Source: Oxalobacteraceae bacterium UBA6018 (lineage in GTDB: Bacteria > Pseudomonadota > Gammaproteobacteria > Burkholderiales > Burkholderiaceae_D). Taken from it: a stretch of DNA of 64,000 nt. Positions 38,460 to 46,365 of this stretch are shown here, piece after piece. The notes under the pieces are model-generated. The model ran no database searches and was not told the DNA's origin. It was given only the letters and a program-made list of their open reading frames with translations. Every line of letters starts with the position of its first letter. Positions within the stretch are counted from its first letter, which is position 1. A program made the position numbers and the translations under genes. Location of the stretch: NCBI GenBank assembly GCA_002428015.1, contig DIZW01000100.1, positions 39,581-103,580 of the forward strand, given 5' to 3'.

Positions 38460-39431
38460 ATGGCGGCAGCAGAAATTATGTCGAAAGAAAAAACGTCAAC
38501 GCTGCGCGCGCCGGCGGCCCGCGTCACGCCGCGGGTGTTGCCGCCCCTGCCTAACGCCGCGGCCAGCTCGCCCGAGGAAGCCCTCGCCCGCAAGCTAGCC
38601 CGGGAACAGAGGGATGCGCAGGTGCGCGGCGTCACCTCGATTCACGCCATGCGCGAGGCCATCCGGCAGGCCGCCCGCACGCTGCCGGCGTGCTCCACGG
38701 TGCCGCGCCTGGGCACGATGGACGCCGCGGCCTTCCGGGCGCGCGCGGCCCAGGGCCTGCCCTTCATGCTCACCGGCGTGGTCCAGCGCTGGCCGCTGTT
38801 CGCCCTCACGCCCGACGTGCTGCGCGAGCGCTTCAGCGACCTGCCCGTGCGCGCCCGCGTGGGCGACTACATCAACACCGCCTTCGCGCCGGACCGGGCC
38901 ATGCAGGACATGTCGATGGGCCAGTACCTGGACCTGGTGGACGCCGGCACCGACGTGCTGCCTCCCTACCTTGGCAACCTTGAGTTGCGCCCGTTCAACG
39001 GCATGTGCCACTGGCCGGCCTACTTCGACAAGATGGGGCCGCCGCGCTTCTGGCTGGGGCCGGCCGGCACGGTCACGCCGCTGCACTGCGATTACGACGA
39101 CAACGTCTTCGCCCAGGTCTGGGGCACCAAGCGCATCTTCCTGGCGCCGCCGCATCACGATGAATTCTTGTATCCGAGCGAAGCGAACGCGATCCTGTTC
39201 GGCTCGCCCTTCGATCCCGAGGCGCCCGACTTCGGCCGGTTTCCGCTCGCGCGCGCGGCCACCATGATCGAATGCATCGTCGCGCCGGGCGAGATGCTGT
39301 ACGTGCCGGCCGGCTGGTATCACCAGGTGCGCGCGCTGACGTTTTCGCTGTCATCGAACCGCTGGGCCAGGGCCATGCCGTTGGCGCTCAAAGGCGGCGC
39401 CGCACTGCGGGCCGACACACCCAAACGCTGA
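38460..39431 (+). CDS. Cupin-8/JmjC-like Fe(II)/2-oxoglutarate oxygenase
   Basis: This 323-residue cytoplasmic protein has the cupin-8 fold: PFMLTGVVQRWPLF near 101-114, the metal-binding HxD (His209, Asp211 in TPLHCDYDDN) and the distal His288 (PAGWYHQV), plus the stretch VWGTKRIFLAPP. Family members hydroxylate protein side chains or small molecules using Fe(II), O2 and 2-oxoglutarate. A start at 38478 (MSKEKTS) is an alternative; neither has a strong ribosome site. It stands alone, divergent from the pentapeptide-repeat gene. The substrate is unknown. Confidence 0.82.
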   Translation: MAAAEIMSKEKTSTLRAPAARVTPRVLPPLPNAAASSPEEALARKLAREQRDAQVRGVTSIHAMREAIRQAARTLPACSTVPRLGTMDAAAFRARAAQGLPFMLTGVVQRWPLFALTPDVLRERFSDLPVRARVGDYINTAFAPDRAMQDMSMGQYLDLVDAGTDVLPPYLGNLELRPFNGMCHWPAYFDKMGPPRFWLGPAGTVTPLHCDYDDNVFAQVWGTKRIFLAPPHHDEFLYPSEANAILFGSPFDPEAPDFGRFPLARAATMIECIVAPGEMLYVPAGWYHQVRALTFSLSSNRWARAMPLALKGGAALRADTPKR

Positions 39432-39500
39432 AGAAGCGGGCCCAGCACGCAAAATTCCTGACGCACCGTTGAAAAACCTAACCCGCTCCTCGGGAGATGT

Positions 39501-40199
39501 ATGCAAGCTATCGTTCTCGTTCCCGGATTGCTCTGTTCAGCAGAAGCCTTTGCCCCCCAAGTCGCAGGCTTGTGGCCGTTTGGACCTGTTACTGTCGCCT
39601 CTACGCTGGAAGGTAAGTCAATCGCCGAGATGGCAGCCGCAATTCTGGCGACAGCGCCTGCGCGCTTTGCGCTCGTCGGTATTTCGATGGGCGGCTATAT
39701 TTGCCTTGAAATCATGCGACAGGCACCAGGGCGGGTGCTGAAGCTTGCGCTTCTCGGCACATCGGCCCGCCCGGATACCGCTGAGCAGATCGACCGGCGC
39801 CGGGCTTTGGTCACGAATGCCCGTACCGGTGACTTCGTCGCCTTGGCGTCGGACGCCTTGAGTTCAATTGTCCACTCGTCGCGAAAGGGTGACTCAACGC
39901 TTCGCGAAATAAACGTACGCATGGCGACGACCATCGGTGTCGATCTCTTCGCACAGCAGACCGATGCGATTATCGCGCGCATCGATAGTCGTCCCAGCCT
40001 ATCTGCGATATCTGTACCGACGCTTGTTTTGGTCGGAGACTCGGATCCCCTCACGCCACCCGAACTATCCGAGGAGATCGCCGCAGCTATTCCCAACGCA
40101 CGATTGACGGTAGTGCCTCGATGCGGCCATGCCTCGACACTCGAACAGCCTGACGCCGTCAACAAAGCCTTGATCGAATGGATAACGGGCCCGGCGTAG
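39501..40199 (+). CDS. Alpha/beta hydrolase
   Basis: This 232-residue cytoplasmic hydrolase has a nucleophile elbow GISMGG with Ser62, an acid in VGDSDPLTPP (Asp182) and His210 in PRCGHAST, as well as the oxyanion stretch VPGLLCSAEAF. Such enzymes hydrolyse esters or C-C bonds; the substrate is not predictable. GGGAG lies four bases before the start. Codon use is visibly less GC-rich than in the flanking genes, as also in the next gene to the right. That hints at later acquisition of this patch. Confidence 0.8.
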   Translation: MQAIVLVPGLLCSAEAFAPQVAGLWPFGPVTVASTLEGKSIAEMAAAILATAPARFALVGISMGGYICLEIMRQAPGRVLKLALLGTSARPDTAEQIDRRRALVTNARTGDFVALASDALSSIVHSSRKGDSTLREINVRMATTIGVDLFAQQTDAIIARIDSRPSLSAISVPTLVLVGDSDPLTPPELSEEIAAAIPNARLTVVPRCGHASTLEQPDAVNKALIEWITGPA

Positions 40200-40304
40200 T
40201 TGGCGCGACAAGCGGGCGCGCGTCCGTCCTCCCTACGACAGAGTACGCGATCTTTCAGCAAGCATCGCGAGCGGCTACGGCGCCACTGCGTGCACCGATG
40301 ATGG

Positions 40305-41225
40305 CTAGGTCACCTCGATCCGGCGCAGCCATGCTTCGCGCCAGAACAGATATTCCGCGCGCGGGCACTTCAACACGCAAACACCCTGGCACACGACATC
40401 TTCGAGCGCAACAGTCGCGCGCAGGTTTACCATTTGGCCCGTATCCTCACGGATAATGCGGTGAACGCGAAACGCAACCCGCCTGGGCTGATCAATCGCG
40501 TCATCCATCGTTTCTTGAAACATCAAGCCGTGGTTAGCCCCCCTGGCATCCAAGGTTGCACATATCTCGCCCTTGCTCTTCACATGGACCAGCTCACCGG
40601 CGGCCAACGCGAGATTCTCTTGAGGAGTAACGCGCTCTTTTCCTCTCAGCCAAGGCTGGCCATTCTTGCCACCGATACGGTTTTTAAAAGTGCGCAATAC
40701 GATATCGAGAAAATCCAACACGGATAAGTCACCGCGCCGGATCTCGCGCAAAAACGGCATCACATCCCACCTCGAAATCGGATACGTGGCCCGATACAGG
40801 CTAGTCGATTGACAATGGTAGCGTCCATTGTGACGGGTCTGAAGCGTCGCTAAGAATCGTTCATCGGCAGACGGGTTCAAGTCCCGAACTGGCGCCGCGT
40901 TGCCCGGTTCAATCGATCTTAGCCAAGCCTCTTTCCAGAACAATTGGCACGCGCGTTGGCAGCCATCGTGCAATTCGCCCCCACATCGGCTATTTTGAAG
41001 GAAGACGGCGTCGCGCATACCGCGCATGCCATATCCCACAACGCAAGTACGGTCAGCGCGCCGCGCCACCTCGATTCGCCGCCCACAAAACTTCGCCATT
41101 TCGGGCATGAAAGGAAGGCCGTCGAGGCAGCCGTCCTGATCGAGTGTCGCTGCGATCTCACCGAGAGTACGAACCTCGACGATCCCTCCCTTGCCAACAC
41201 TGTCGGCGTTCAAATGTGTATTCAT
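40305..41225 (-). CDS. Unknown protein with two tandem copies of a Cys-containing domain
   Basis: This 306-residue protein holds two related modules of about 90 residues. Copy 1 (about 15-110) reads TLGEIAATLDQDGCLDGLPF, then CGRRIEVARRADRT and CQRACQLFWKEAWLRSIE. Copy 2 (about 215-306) reads SKGEICATLDARGANHGLMF, then RRVAFRVHRIIRE and CPRAEYLFWREAWLRRIE. The linker RYHCQSTSLYRATYPISRWD and a hydrophobic-basic stretch join them. I recall single- and double-module proteins of this kind in other bacteria, without known function. The start at 41225 is chosen over 41357 because GGTGA lies five bases upstream and the module starts soon after. There is no signal peptide. The Cys residues may bind metal. 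Confidence 0.65.
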   Translation of the reverse strand: MNTHLNADSVGKGGIVEVRTLGEIAATLDQDGCLDGLPFMPEMAKFCGRRIEVARRADRTCVVGYGMRGMRDAVFLQNSRCGGELHDGCQRACQLFWKEAWLRSIEPGNAAPVRDLNPSADERFLATLQTRHNGRYHCQSTSLYRATYPISRWDVMPFLREIRRGDLSVLDFLDIVLRTFKNRIGGKNGQPWLRGKERVTPQENLALAAGELVHVKSKGEICATLDARGANHGLMFQETMDDAIDQPRRVAFRVHRIIREDTGQMVNLRATVALEDVVCQGVCVLKCPRAEYLFWREAWLRRIEVT

Positions 41226-41837
41226 GTTTGTCACCGCGTAAGGTGCGACACGCCGGCGGCTTTCGGCACTTGATCCCGTAACGTGCCAAGCGGTCACTGT
41301 CAATCGGGCGTCGAGCAACCCCAATTGCGATTGAGTAAAGCAAGTCCGCGTCGGCATTCCTGCTTAGGTGGACGTGGCTTGATTTGCTGTCAGGGTAATG
41401 TCCCCATGATTTGATAGGTCTTCGAGTCTCGATGCTATCGATGTGGGTCGATTGGCATTTGATTCAGCTCAAACGGCCCTGCTCGACTGCGCATGGGGCG
41501 GCTGGTCTTGTCAGCGGCGCTGACCAAGCCAGCCCGTGCGCCCTGCGCCATGCCGATATCGCGCATTGGGATCCCCAGCGGCGACCGGCGCCTCTAAGTC
41601 CCCCCTTCATTTTGACGTCGGATAGCGCTGCCCAGCGACGCATTTCGGCACGTCAACCATACTTTCCGCTATCGCCATCCGCCCGCACCGGCACCAGACG
41701 CGAGATCGCGTCGGTGGATGACATTGCGATTGCAACAACAAAAGCTCGACTTCCATCGGCGATCGGCCGCGTCCGAGGCCAGGGGCGTGACGTGACGTGG
41801 CGGGCGCTCGCCCGTGCCGACGGACGGCGTGCCAGCT
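41226..41837. other. Intergenic region without a supported gene
   Basis: About 610 bases lie between the duplicated-module gene start and the convergent-side barrel gene stop. Open frames here lack ribosome sites and family resemblance. Composition is less GC-rich than the flanks. I see no promoter or repeat that I would call with confidence. Confidence 0.4.
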
Positions 41838-43103
41838 TCAAAAGAAATGCAGATACAAGAGCTGCCACGACCAGCGCACCGGCGCCGCCCCGTACTCGGT
41901 AAACGGCCCCCCGCTGTTGCCTTGCCATTGCAGGGCGATTTCATCGTGCATCAAGCGATAACGAAGCTCGGCCCACGACAGGCGGCTGTGGTCCGCGCTG
42001 TTGCGACGAACCATCGCCGCCAGGTCGAGATGCCGGACCCAGACATCCTGCCAACTGGCGTAAAAAAATGCTTCGCGACGCGTCGGCATTTCCTGCGCCG
42101 AGCCCGCAAGTGCCCGGTAACGGAGGTAGCCCGGCAGCGTCGCTTGCGGCAAGCTCGTCCACGTGGCCTGGTCGAGGCCGGCACCGTTGTACTCATATTC
42201 CAGGGTCAGCGAAAGCTTGTCGCTGGTGGTGTAGGTCAGGCCGGTCGAGACGCGGTTGCTGAACGCCGCCTCGTCGCGCTGCCCCAAGGCCTGGCCCAGT
42301 AATGATGGGCGGCGCCCGCCGGACCACTCGAGATAGGCCACCGTCGCGTCGTTGACCAAGGTGGTCAGGTTCATACCGAACTGTGGCGAAGCACCCTGCT
42401 CCTTGTACAGCAGCCACTGCGGGGTGAGCCCGGCACTGAGCCGCTGACTGAAGATCAGCATGGCGCGCTCGCGCGGGTTGGTCGCCCCCCAGTCGAGACT
42501 GAATGGCGCGCCGCTGGGAGCCGCGCCCAGCCGCGGCGCGTACAGCGCGGTGAGCGACGCGCCGTCCCATACACGCTGGCCACGCAGCATCACGCTGCCC
42601 TGGCGGTTCTTCTTGATGCTGGTCGGATCCAGCGACACCACGGCACGCACAGCATCGCCGCGCAGGAAGTCGGTCGGGTTGTAGCCGGTCGCGACACCGG
42701 AATACTGGTTCACCCGGCCGATATCGGCGATGACGTCGCTGCTTGGCTGCCAGCTCAGATACGCCTCCTTGACCGTGTTGATCTCGTCGCGACCGTTGAA
42801 GCGCCGCTCCCAGTTGACGTCGAGGCGGTCGGCCAGCACGGCACGCCAACGGGGAGCCAGCGCGGCGTCCACCTGCAGGTCGACCGAGAGGCGCTCGGTC
42901 GCATGCGGCGCTTCGGCAAAGGACGCATCGCGGCCGACAGCGCGTCCGGCGCCCCCTTCGATGAACAGGCGCCAGGGGCGTGCACTTTCGGCCAGCGCGG
43001 GCGTGCTGGCCGGGAGCGACAAGGCGGCAGCATCGTCCACATCTTGCGCGCAGGCTGAGCCGGTCAGCAGTGCCAGCGCCACGGCAAGCGATCCACGCTT
43101 CAT
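41838..43103 (-). CDS. Outer-membrane beta-barrel protein (DUF1302-like)
   Basis: This 421-residue protein has a signal peptide (MKRGSLAVALALLTGSACAQ) followed by alternating amphipathic strands (SVDLQVDAALAPRWRAVLA, NTVKEAYLSWQPSSDVIADI, LSLTLEYEYNGAGLD) and a C-terminal aromatic strand WSWQLLYLHFF, typical of outer-membrane barrels. It is the last gene of a four-gene unit with an ABC ATPase, an FtsX-type permease and a LolA-like protein, overlapping the latter in TAATG. In related operons such barrels accompany lipid-handling proteins, so it may be the outer-membrane end of an export route. That role is inference. Confidence 0.7.
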   Translation of the reverse strand: MKRGSLAVALALLTGSACAQDVDDAAALSLPASTPALAESARPWRLFIEGGAGRAVGRDASFAEAPHATERLSVDLQVDAALAPRWRAVLADRLDVNWERRFNGRDEINTVKEAYLSWQPSSDVIADIGRVNQYSGVATGYNPTDFLRGDAVRAVVSLDPTSIKKNRQGSVMLRGQRVWDGASLTALYAPRLGAAPSGAPFSLDWGATNPRERAMLIFSQRLSAGLTPQWLLYKEQGASPQFGMNLTTLVNDATVAYLEWSGGRRPSLLGQALGQRDEAAFSNRVSTGLTYTTSDKLSLTLEYEYNGAGLDQATWTSLPQATLPGYLRYRALAGSAQEMPTRREAFFYASWQDVWVRHLDLAAMVRRNSADHSRLSWAELRYRLMHDEIALQWQGNSGGPFTEYGAAPVRWSWQLLYLHFF

Positions 43104-43885
43104 TATTCGGGCTTAAATCTTGGCAGGTAATCGCGTTGCAGCCACGCTTCCGGCACCTCGCGCTCCTGCCAGTCGGCAAACTGCAGGACCGTGACCCATT
43201 GCGGGTCCAGGCCATCGATGATGACGGTCTCGGTCGGACGCTCGGCGCCCAGCTGCTTTTGGTATTTGCGGTAATAAGCGGTTTTCAGCAAGCGCTTGCT
43301 TTCGCTGTAAAAGCGTGCCTTCACCGGACGATTGTTGGCCGCATCGACCCATGCCTCGACATGGTCGTAGGTCACGTCCGGCTTGATGGCTGCGAGCGCG
43401 AGCTTGTAGCAATGGCGTTTCTGCCGGTCGCCATCCAGAATGTCTTCTTCACCGACCAGCGTGGCACGGTAGTCCTTGGCGAAATTGAAGGACACCACGT
43501 CGCCGTTGGCGGCTTGGCCCAACAGGCGCTGCTGCGGCGAGATGCGGATGCTGGCCTTGTTGTTCGGATCATAAAACCACAGGTCGTTTCCGGACTTAAG
43601 CATGAGCTTATTGACATCACGTGCCGGGGACTCGAAACGGATCAGGCTGCGGTATTGGCCGCTTTCATTGTCGATCTTCGAGTACACGGCAAGCGTGCTC
43701 ACGTCGGTCTGCTTACCGTTGCGGTACTCGGTGAGGGTGGTCGTCAAGCCGAACGGATGGGCCGGATTACGGATGGCATCGCTGGCCGCGAGAATTTCCT
43801 GCGCACTGGGTTTGGCCACTGCCATGTTCGTCGCCAAACCCAAGGTCGCGCACAAGACAGCGGTGATCAATTGCCGCTTTTTCAT
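43103..43885 (-). CDS. LolA-like outer-membrane lipoprotein-sorting-type periplasmic protein
   Basis: This 260-residue protein has a signal peptide (MKKRQLITAVLCATLGLATN, cleavage near AVAKP) and the half-open beta-barrel pattern of the COG2834 LolA-like group: TLTEYRNGKQTDVSTLAVY, SGQYRSLIRFESPARDVNKL, LWFYDPNNKASIRIS, then DHVEAWVDAANNRPVKARFY. Members bind acyl chains or lipoproteins in the periplasm. The gene starts 109 bases after the permease stop and overlaps the barrel start. Together with the ABC pair it suggests a trans-envelope lipid or lipoprotein path. Start 43885 is chosen for the signal peptide. Confidence 0.78.
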   Translation of the reverse strand: MKKRQLITAVLCATLGLATNMAVAKPSAQEILAASDAIRNPAHPFGLTTTLTEYRNGKQTDVSTLAVYSKIDNESGQYRSLIRFESPARDVNKLMLKSGNDLWFYDPNNKASIRISPQQRLLGQAANGDVVSFNFAKDYRATLVGEEDILDGDRQKRHCYKLALAAIKPDVTYDHVEAWVDAANNRPVKARFYSESKRLLKTAYYRKYQKQLGAERPTETVIIDGLDPQWVTVLQFADWQEREVPEAWLQRDYLPRFKPE

Positions 43886-43994
43886 AGAATGAGTTCCGGA
43901 GAAGTACTGAATCGGGATCGCCGAGGCGACCGGCGTCCCTGCCCTGTAACAGCCGGACACGGCCCTGCCAGTCGTACAAGTCGGCCGCGCAGGC

Positions 43995-45398
43995 TTACAC
44001 GTGGCGCAAGCCGTCGACGATCGTGAGTTTGGCCGCCCGGTTGGCGGGCCACCATGCGGAAATGACCACCACCAAAGCCAGGCTGAACGCCGTGCCGAAC
44101 ATCAGCTTGAAGTCGCCCCACACCCTGACCGTGACCGGGTATTCATAGGAATAACCCGGTGGCGCCCAGGCCAGCCCGCTATGATTGATCAGGTAAGCGT
44201 ACGGCAAGGCGATCAAAATACCGAGCACACCGCCCACCACGCCCAGCAGGAATCCTTCGCAGATGAACAGCTTGCGAATACCGCTGCGCCGCTGGCCGAT
44301 CGCGCGCAAGGTCGCGATCTCGGTGGTGCGCTCGACGACGGCCATGCTCATCGTATTGCCGACAGTGAACAGCACGATCACGTAGATCAGGATCGACATG
44401 AAGCCGAAGATCGAATCGAAGAACTGGATGACCTGCTTGTAGATCGGGGTGAGCGTTTCGAAATCGAGGATCTCGAGCGGCATGCCCTTGAACTGGGTCG
44501 CCAGCAATTGTTCCAGGCGTGCCTTGGCGACCGGCATCTGGGAGGTATGGACGAGCTGGATCTGGATTGCCGTCACCTGTGGCGTGGCGCTGCCGAACAC
44601 GAGGCGCTGTGCCTGCGCGAGGTGCATGACGATCAGGGCGTCGTCGATTTCCTTGACACCCCAGTTTTCCGCCCGCACCACGTTCAGGCCGGTGACGTTG
44701 GGGGCGCCGCGCACGTTTGCCGCCAGCAGTTCGACATGGGTGGCGCTGGCGGCAGGCGCATTACTCTGTTCGGCCTGCGACAACGCGGCAATGCCGGCCG
44801 GCGCCGCGGGCGCGTTGTCGCTGGCGCCGGTGGCCATGCCAACCTCGACCGGCGATGGGCAGTTATTCAACTTCAACGGCGCGCACATCTGCAGCAGGCG
44901 CGCGACGCCGGTACCGACGACGGCCGAATCGGGCGGCGTGCCCGCCAGTGCTATTTGCGGGGCATAACTCAAGCTACCGTAGTCATCCCATTTGCGCATC
45001 TTGTTCTGGTCATCGACCACCACGCCGGTCGCGACGACGCTTTTCGAGACGCCGTTGGAGAAGTTGCCGGCGATGCCATTCAGGCGCAAGCTGGGCGTGA
45101 CCACGACCAGCATCGGCCGCAATACGGGGTCATTCTTGACCGCGTCGATGATGCGCTGGTAGTCCGCAATGCCGTAAGCGACCGGATTGCCGCTACCATA
45201 TAGAAAATAGCCTTGATGCTGGATTTGCAGGTGGCCGTGGAACTGCACATAGCCGGTTTGGGTAGAAAGAACGGCATTGCGCGCGTAGCCGCCGAAAATC
45301 AGCATGGCGACCACGCCGACCACCATCGCCAACAGCGTGGTCATGGAACGGCGACGATTGCGCAGCAGATTGCGCAGAGCAAGCGAAAACACTTTCAT
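43995..45398 (-). CDS. FtsX/MacB-type ABC transporter permease
   Basis: This 467-residue protein has an N-terminal membrane helix (RSMTTLLAMVVGVVAMLIF), a periplasmic domain of about 270 residues and three C-terminal helices (SIFGFMSILIYVIVLFTVG; LRAIGQRRSGIRKLFICEGF; LMFGTAFSLALVVVISAWW), the LolC/E-FtsX layout. Such permeases use ATP hydrolysis to move lipoproteins or peptides from the outer leaflet into the periplasm. AAAGG five bases before ATG 45398 selects this start over the upstream GTG 45404. It overlaps the ATPase stop by four bases (ATGA). Confidence 0.88.
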   Translation of the reverse strand: MKVFSLALRNLLRNRRRSMTTLLAMVVGVVAMLIFGGYARNAVLSTQTGYVQFHGHLQIQHQGYFLYGSGNPVAYGIADYQRIIDAVKNDPVLRPMLVVVTPSLRLNGIAGNFSNGVSKSVVATGVVVDDQNKMRKWDDYGSLSYAPQIALAGTPPDSAVVGTGVARLLQMCAPLKLNNCPSPVEVGMATGASDNAPAAPAGIAALSQAEQSNAPAASATHVELLAANVRGAPNVTGLNVVRAENWGVKEIDDALIVMHLAQAQRLVFGSATPQVTAIQIQLVHTSQMPVAKARLEQLLATQFKGMPLEILDFETLTPIYKQVIQFFDSIFGFMSILIYVIVLFTVGNTMSMAVVERTTEIATLRAIGQRRSGIRKLFICEGFLLGVVGGVLGILIALPYAYLINHSGLAWAPPGYSYEYPVTVRVWGDFKLMFGTAFSLALVVVISAWWPANRAAKLTIVDGLRHV

Positions 45399-46102
45399 AC
45401 ACACCTTTCATGCACGGTTTCGCGACGCTCGATACCGGTAATGCGGCCGTCGCGAATAAACGCGACATCGTCGGCAGCAGCCAACACTTTTGGATCATGG
45501 GACGAGAAGACGAAGGACACCTTGTGCTCTTGCTGCATCTTGCGCATGAGGGCAATGATGGCCGCGCCGGTCTCGCTGTCGAGGTTGGCCGTCGGCTCGT
45601 CCGCCAGCACCAGCTGTGGCGAATTCGCCAGCGCGCGCGCGATGGCCACGCGCTGGCGCTGGCCGCCGGACAGCTCGCCCGGCCGGTTGCCAGCCCGATT
45701 GGCCAGGCCCACCGCATCGAGCAATGCCATTACCCGCTCCTTGCGCACGTGCGCAGGCGCCTTGGCCAACAGCAGCGGATATTCAACGTTCTCGTAGGCC
45801 GATAATACCGACAGCAGGTTGAAGTTCTGGAACACGAAGCCCAGCTGGCAAACGCGGTAATCCGACAGTTCATCGTCGGACATCGTGTTTGTCGACCGTC
45901 CCGCCAGAATAATTTCGCCCGAAGTCGGGCGGTCGATGCAGCCTATCATATTGAGCAAGGTTGTCTTGCCGCTGCCCGACGGCCCAGAAATGACGGTAAA
46001 GCAATTGCCCCGAATCTCGAGATTAACCGCCGCCAGCGCCGACACTTCAATCGCCCCGGTACGATAGGTTCTATTCACCTGTTTGAGAACAACTGGACTC
46101 AC
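45395..46102 (-). CDS. ABC transporter ATPase (LolD/MacB type)
   Basis: This 235-residue ATPase has Walker A GPSGSGKTT (residues 40-48), Q-loop FVFQNFNLL (89-97), signature LSGGQRQ (144-150), Walker B LVLADEP (164-170) and H-loop SSHDPKVL. The LolD-like insertion NLLSVLSAYENVEYPLL is present. It starts at GTG 46102 with GGAGG four bases upstream. It energises the FtsX-type permease encoded next. A 260-base region upstream should hold the operon promoter. Confidence 0.92.
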   Translation of the reverse strand: MSPVVLKQVNRTYRTGAIEVSALAAVNLEIRGNCFTVISGPSGSGKTTLLNMIGCIDRPTSGEIILAGRSTNTMSDDELSDYRVCQLGFVFQNFNLLSVLSAYENVEYPLLLAKAPAHVRKERVMALLDAVGLANRAGNRPGELSGGQRQRVAIARALANSPQLVLADEPTANLDSETGAAIIALMRKMQQEHKVSFVFSSHDPKVLAAADDVAFIRDGRITGIERRETVHERCV

Positions 46103-46365
46103 AACACCTCCGTTCAGATTAAGGGCACCGCCCCGCGCGTCTCGGCATTTGGGAGGTGTAAGCCCCGCAAATCGCGGCGTCGCAACCAGATGAGAATTAC
46201 ATAGGTTTAATTCTTTGTCAATATTCTGGCGCCGCTGATGCGGTAATCATGAATCCGATTTTTTGTTCCATCGTGACGCACGTGTCGCATAGCCCTGGCC
46301 CGGCTCGTAATCCCGGCACAGGCTCACCGCCAAAACATGCTCAGTCTGAATCATTGATAAGACTT

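Noticed and set aside
41411..41902. Plus-strand frame of 163 codons in the gap before the barrel gene
   Set aside because: No ribosome site, mixed low-complexity translation, and its end overlaps the barrel gene on the other strand.
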